Positions 61,843 to 64,000 of a stretch of 64,000 bases of DNA are shown here, in pieces; positions within the stretch are counted from its first letter, which is position 1, and each line of letters begins with the position of its first letter. Position numbers and translations under genes: made by a program. The notes under the pieces were generated by a model, which was not told the DNA's origin, made no database searches, and saw only the letters and a list, made by a program, of their open reading frames with translations. Source of the DNA: Planctomycetota bacterium (GTDB taxonomy: Bacteria; Planctomycetota; Planctomycetia; Planctomycetales; Planctomycetaceae); assembly GCA_018242525.1 (NCBI GenBank), contig JAFEBS010000019.1:124001-188000 (forward strand), read 5' to 3'.

Positions 61843-64000
61843 CTAACGCGGCAGTTTCTTTGTCACGGCCTCCAGTCGTTGCCGGGCGTCGTCTGTATGC
61901 ATCGACTTGGGGTAGTCTTTGATCAGCAACCGGTACGTGGCGGCCGCCTCTTTCCACTGTTGCTGTTGTTCGTCGCATTTTCCCGACTGCAGCAGGGCGG
62001 CGGACTGCCATTCCGGGAATTTGTAATTGGCCACGACTTTTTGATAGGCCAGGAACGCTTCGGCCCATTGTTCCTGCAGGAACAGGGTTTCACCGATCAG
62101 GAACTGACTTTTGGCGGCCGTCTCCGTGCGGTCGGCAATGGGGTCGGCAACCACCCGCTCAAACGCCTTGCGGGCTTCGTCGAACTTCGGCGGAGCCTGT
62201 TGTTTGTAGCCACGTCCCAGGACCTCTTCCGCCTGATACAGGAAGGGCGACTTGTTGGGTCGTTGCCGCAAATCCGCGACCGTGGCTTCCAGTTCATCGT
62301 ATTTCTTCTGTCGGAACGCGAGTTCGGCCAGCAGCACCCAGACCCGGTCATACCAGGCAAAGGCATTGACTTCGGGATTCTCCAGTTCCTTTCGCAGCGA
62401 AGTCAGCCGTTCGCGGGCGATCTCCAGTTCCGGCTCGGTCGCCTTCTGATTCGCCAGGATCGATTCGGCGACGCTGTAGGTCGCGTACCAGCGCTGCCGA
62501 CTTTTGGGAAAGTCGGTTGTCAGACGCTCGGCCAGTTGGCGTACGTCCGCCCAACGCTGCTGTTCCACGGCCAGGACCAGCAGTTGATACAACGAACGTT
62601 CCTTCACCTCCGCGTCACTCTTGTCAGACGCCAGTAACTCTTCAAACGTCTTGCGGGCGGCATCCAGCTTTTCCGCCAGCAGGTCGCTTTCCGCCAGGCT
62701 CAGGCGGGCATTGTCGACCAGGTCGCTGTCCGGCGTCTCCTGAACAATCCGGCGAAAAATGACATCGGCGCGATCGAAGCGTTCGGCGTCGTAATTCAGC
62801 AGAGCCCACTCATCGAGCAATTGATCCAGTCGTTGGGATTTGGGAAACCGCTTGACCAGTTCCTCGTACTCGGCATCCGCATCGGCCACGCGTCGGGCCT
62901 TGCGATGCAGTCGCGCGGCCTGGATCCCGGCCCGGTAGGAAAACAACAGCGGTCCCTGCAGTTCGGCTCCGGCTTCGGCGGGCTTGTCGGCGGGGACCTT
63001 GCGCATCAATTCGTCGAACGCGGCAATGGATTCGTCCAATTGCCCGGCTTCTCTCAAGGCTTCGGCCCGATAATACGAACATTCCGGGATCAGACGATGA
63101 TTGGGAAACTCCTTGATGACCCGGTCATACGTTTGAGCGGCCTGAGCCAACTGCATCTGTTTGAACTGGGCCCAGGCGAGTCCCCGGATGGCGAACGGCT
63201 GCGACTCTTTCCCCGTCGAGAGTGGTATCAGGGCTTCGTACAAGCGTGCCGCGACGGGCCAGTCCTCACGTGATTCGGCCAGATCCGCCAGCTGCTGCGT
63301 GGTGACCGCGCGCAGCGGACTTTCGGCGAACTCCTTCTTCATCCGTTCCAGGGCGGCGTCCATCCCGGCCACGTCGTTCCGATTCGCAGCACACACCGCC
63401 TGAATGGAGAGCGCACGAGCCCCCTGGCGACCCTCGGGAAGCAACGTCAGATACTCCTGAGCCGCCTTGTCGGCCTCGTCGTATTTCTTTTCGGACAGCA
63501 ACGCGTCCGCCTGCAGAATGAACACGTCGACCAGTTCCGACTTGGCCCCTTCCGCTCGCACGACTTCGATCAACGGAGCCATCAGTTCCAGAGCTTGAGC
63601 AGGCTGACCCTGCAATTGACGGCAAAACGCCAGGTAATACTGTCCCTGGTGTTTCGTCTGAGGAATCGTGCTGCTGATGATCACATGGGAAAACCGCTTG
63701 GCGGCCGCTTCATAATTCGCCGCCAGTTCATTGGCGGGCTTCTGATCGCGCAGCCCGATGGCCGCGCGGGCCAGTTCCAGTCGACCAGCCAGCAATTCGG
63801 AATGCATTCGCAGTCCGCTGGTCGGAAACTCGGCTGCGAAGCGTGTCAGCAATTGATCGGCGGTCGTAAGGTCGCCGGCTTCGATCGACAATTCGGCCAT
63901 GGCGTGCAGGCTGTCATCCGCGAAGTCCCCCTTGGACCACTTGGACAGCACCGTCTCGAACAACTGCCGTGCTTCCGCCGACTTGCCCAGATGACGCTCG
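61843..64000 (-). CDS. Long TPR-repeat protein, 5' end outside the window
   Basis: At least 719 residues of tandem helical repeats with TPR spacing (QAAQTYDRVIKEFPNHRLIP, ECSYYRAEALREAGQLDESI, ADAEYEELVKRFPKSQRLDQ, AATYRLLIKDYPKSMHTDDA). The frame has no stop up to the window edge: bases 63964-64000 still read as RHLGKSAEARQL-like TPR sequence. The apparent start at 63963 is therefore an internal TTG, and the true start lies beyond 64000. Such proteins scaffold assemblies in the periplasm or envelope. Whether it carries a signal peptide cannot be seen. Confidence 0.85.
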   Translation of the reverse strand, partial: ERHLGKSAEARQLFETVLSKWSKGDFADDSLHAMAELSIEAGDLTTADQLLTRFAAEFPTSGLRMHSELLAGRLELARAAIGLRDQKPANELAANYEAAAKRFSHVIISSTIPQTKHQGQYYLAFCRQLQGQPAQALELMAPLIEVVRAEGAKSELVDVFILQADALLSEKKYDEADKAAQEYLTLLPEGRQGARALSIQAVCAANRNDVAGMDAALERMKKEFAESPLRAVTTQQLADLAESREDWPVAARLYEALIPLSTGKESQPFAIRGLAWAQFKQMQLAQAAQTYDRVIKEFPNHRLIPECSYYRAEALREAGQLDESIAAFDELMRKVPADKPAEAGAELQGPLLFSYRAGIQAARLHRKARRVADADAEYEELVKRFPKSQRLDQLLDEWALLNYDAERFDRADVIFRRIVQETPDSDLVDNARLSLAESDLLAEKLDAARKTFEELLASDKSDAEVKERSLYQLLVLAVEQQRWADVRQLAERLTTDFPKSRQRWYATYSVAESILANQKATEPELEIARERLTSLRKELENPEVNAFAWYDRVWVLLAELAFRQKKYDELEATVADLRQRPNKSPFLYQAEEVLGRGYKQQAPPKFDEARKAFERVVADPIADRTETAAKSQFLIGETLFLQEQWAEAFLAYQKVVANYKFPEWQSAALLQSGKCDEQQQQWKEAAATYRLLIKDYPKSMHTDDARQRLEAVTKKLPR

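Noticed and set aside
1..64000. CRISPR arrays, tRNA or rRNA genes, intact insertion sequences
   Set aside because: No regularly spaced direct repeats, no cloverleaf-like segment noticed in the gaps read, and no transposase-like frame were found; a dedicated tRNA search was not possible.

Overview
The window looks like a chromosomal segment of a planctomycete (class Planctomycetia). The markers are a PSCyt1/DUF1549/DUF1553 (PSD1) giant protein paired with a DUF1501 protein, a fused ResB-CcsA cytochrome c maturation protein, many secreted PQQ/WD/NHL propellers, Ser/Thr kinases with planctomycete-style tails, Tat-type signal sequences and dense short inverted-repeat elements. Genes lie on both strands, mostly in short operons. 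No tRNA, rRNA, CRISPR array or intact transposase was seen.

Layout. 0-6.6 kb: an LplT-like MFS transporter, an orphan ParD-like antitoxin, secreted propellers and hypotheticals. 6.7-12.3 kb (minus): flagellar basal-body/export operon fliF-fliG-fliH-fliI-fliJ, whose fliI-fliJ and fliH-fliI junctions carry mobile hairpin elements. 12.4-15.1 kb: membrane-anchored 2OG-Fe(II) oxygenase, Uma2 protein, PEP-hydrolase-family TIM barrel. 15.1-21.4 kb (minus): lipoprotein, ResB-CcsA fusion and a haem c protein, a c-type cytochrome block. 21.7-25.8 kb (minus): ROK kinase, Ppx/GppA-HD, ComEA-like HHH protein, methyltransferase. 26-28.2 kb: translationally coupled secreted metallopeptidase and trypsin-like protease. 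28.2-33 kb: exported MsrB, esterase, YpeA-type acetyltransferase, small lipoprotein, RuvX and a conserved partner. 32.7-37.8 kb (minus): degenerate Ser/Thr kinase, then a three-gene secreted module (Cys-rich NHL propeller, PhnD-like binding protein, PQQ propeller). 38-45 kb: ceramidase-like protein, MoeA-binding-protein fusion, nucleoside hydrolase, PQQ propeller. 45-55 kb: intact Ser/Thr kinase and large secreted proteins. 55.2-55.8 kb: a toxin-antitoxin pair whose toxin has a premature stop. 56-64 kb: PSD1/DUF1501 pair, SpoU rRNA/tRNA methyltransferase and the 3' part of a long TPR protein running off the window.

Most notable points. (1) The PhnD-like gene ends in an A9 tract holding the A AAA AAG slippery heptamer directly before its stop. 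The -1 frame leads straight into the downstream PQQ propeller, which lacks its own signal peptide and a good start. (2) The upstream NHL propeller of that operon carries paired cysteines at equivalent positions of successive blades and a coiled-coil insertion. (3) Two related ~100 bp inverted-repeat families with a GGGGTC(A/T)GACCCC core are present in two copies each. Family A copies have 8-9 bp flanking direct repeats, and removing one copy restores a 14-nt fliI-fliJ spacer. (4) A third repeat type shows compensatory changes that preserve two small hairpins. (5) Several enzyme-like proteins have altered key residues (EFG kinase, nucleoside hydrolase, esterase-like protein, Uma2).
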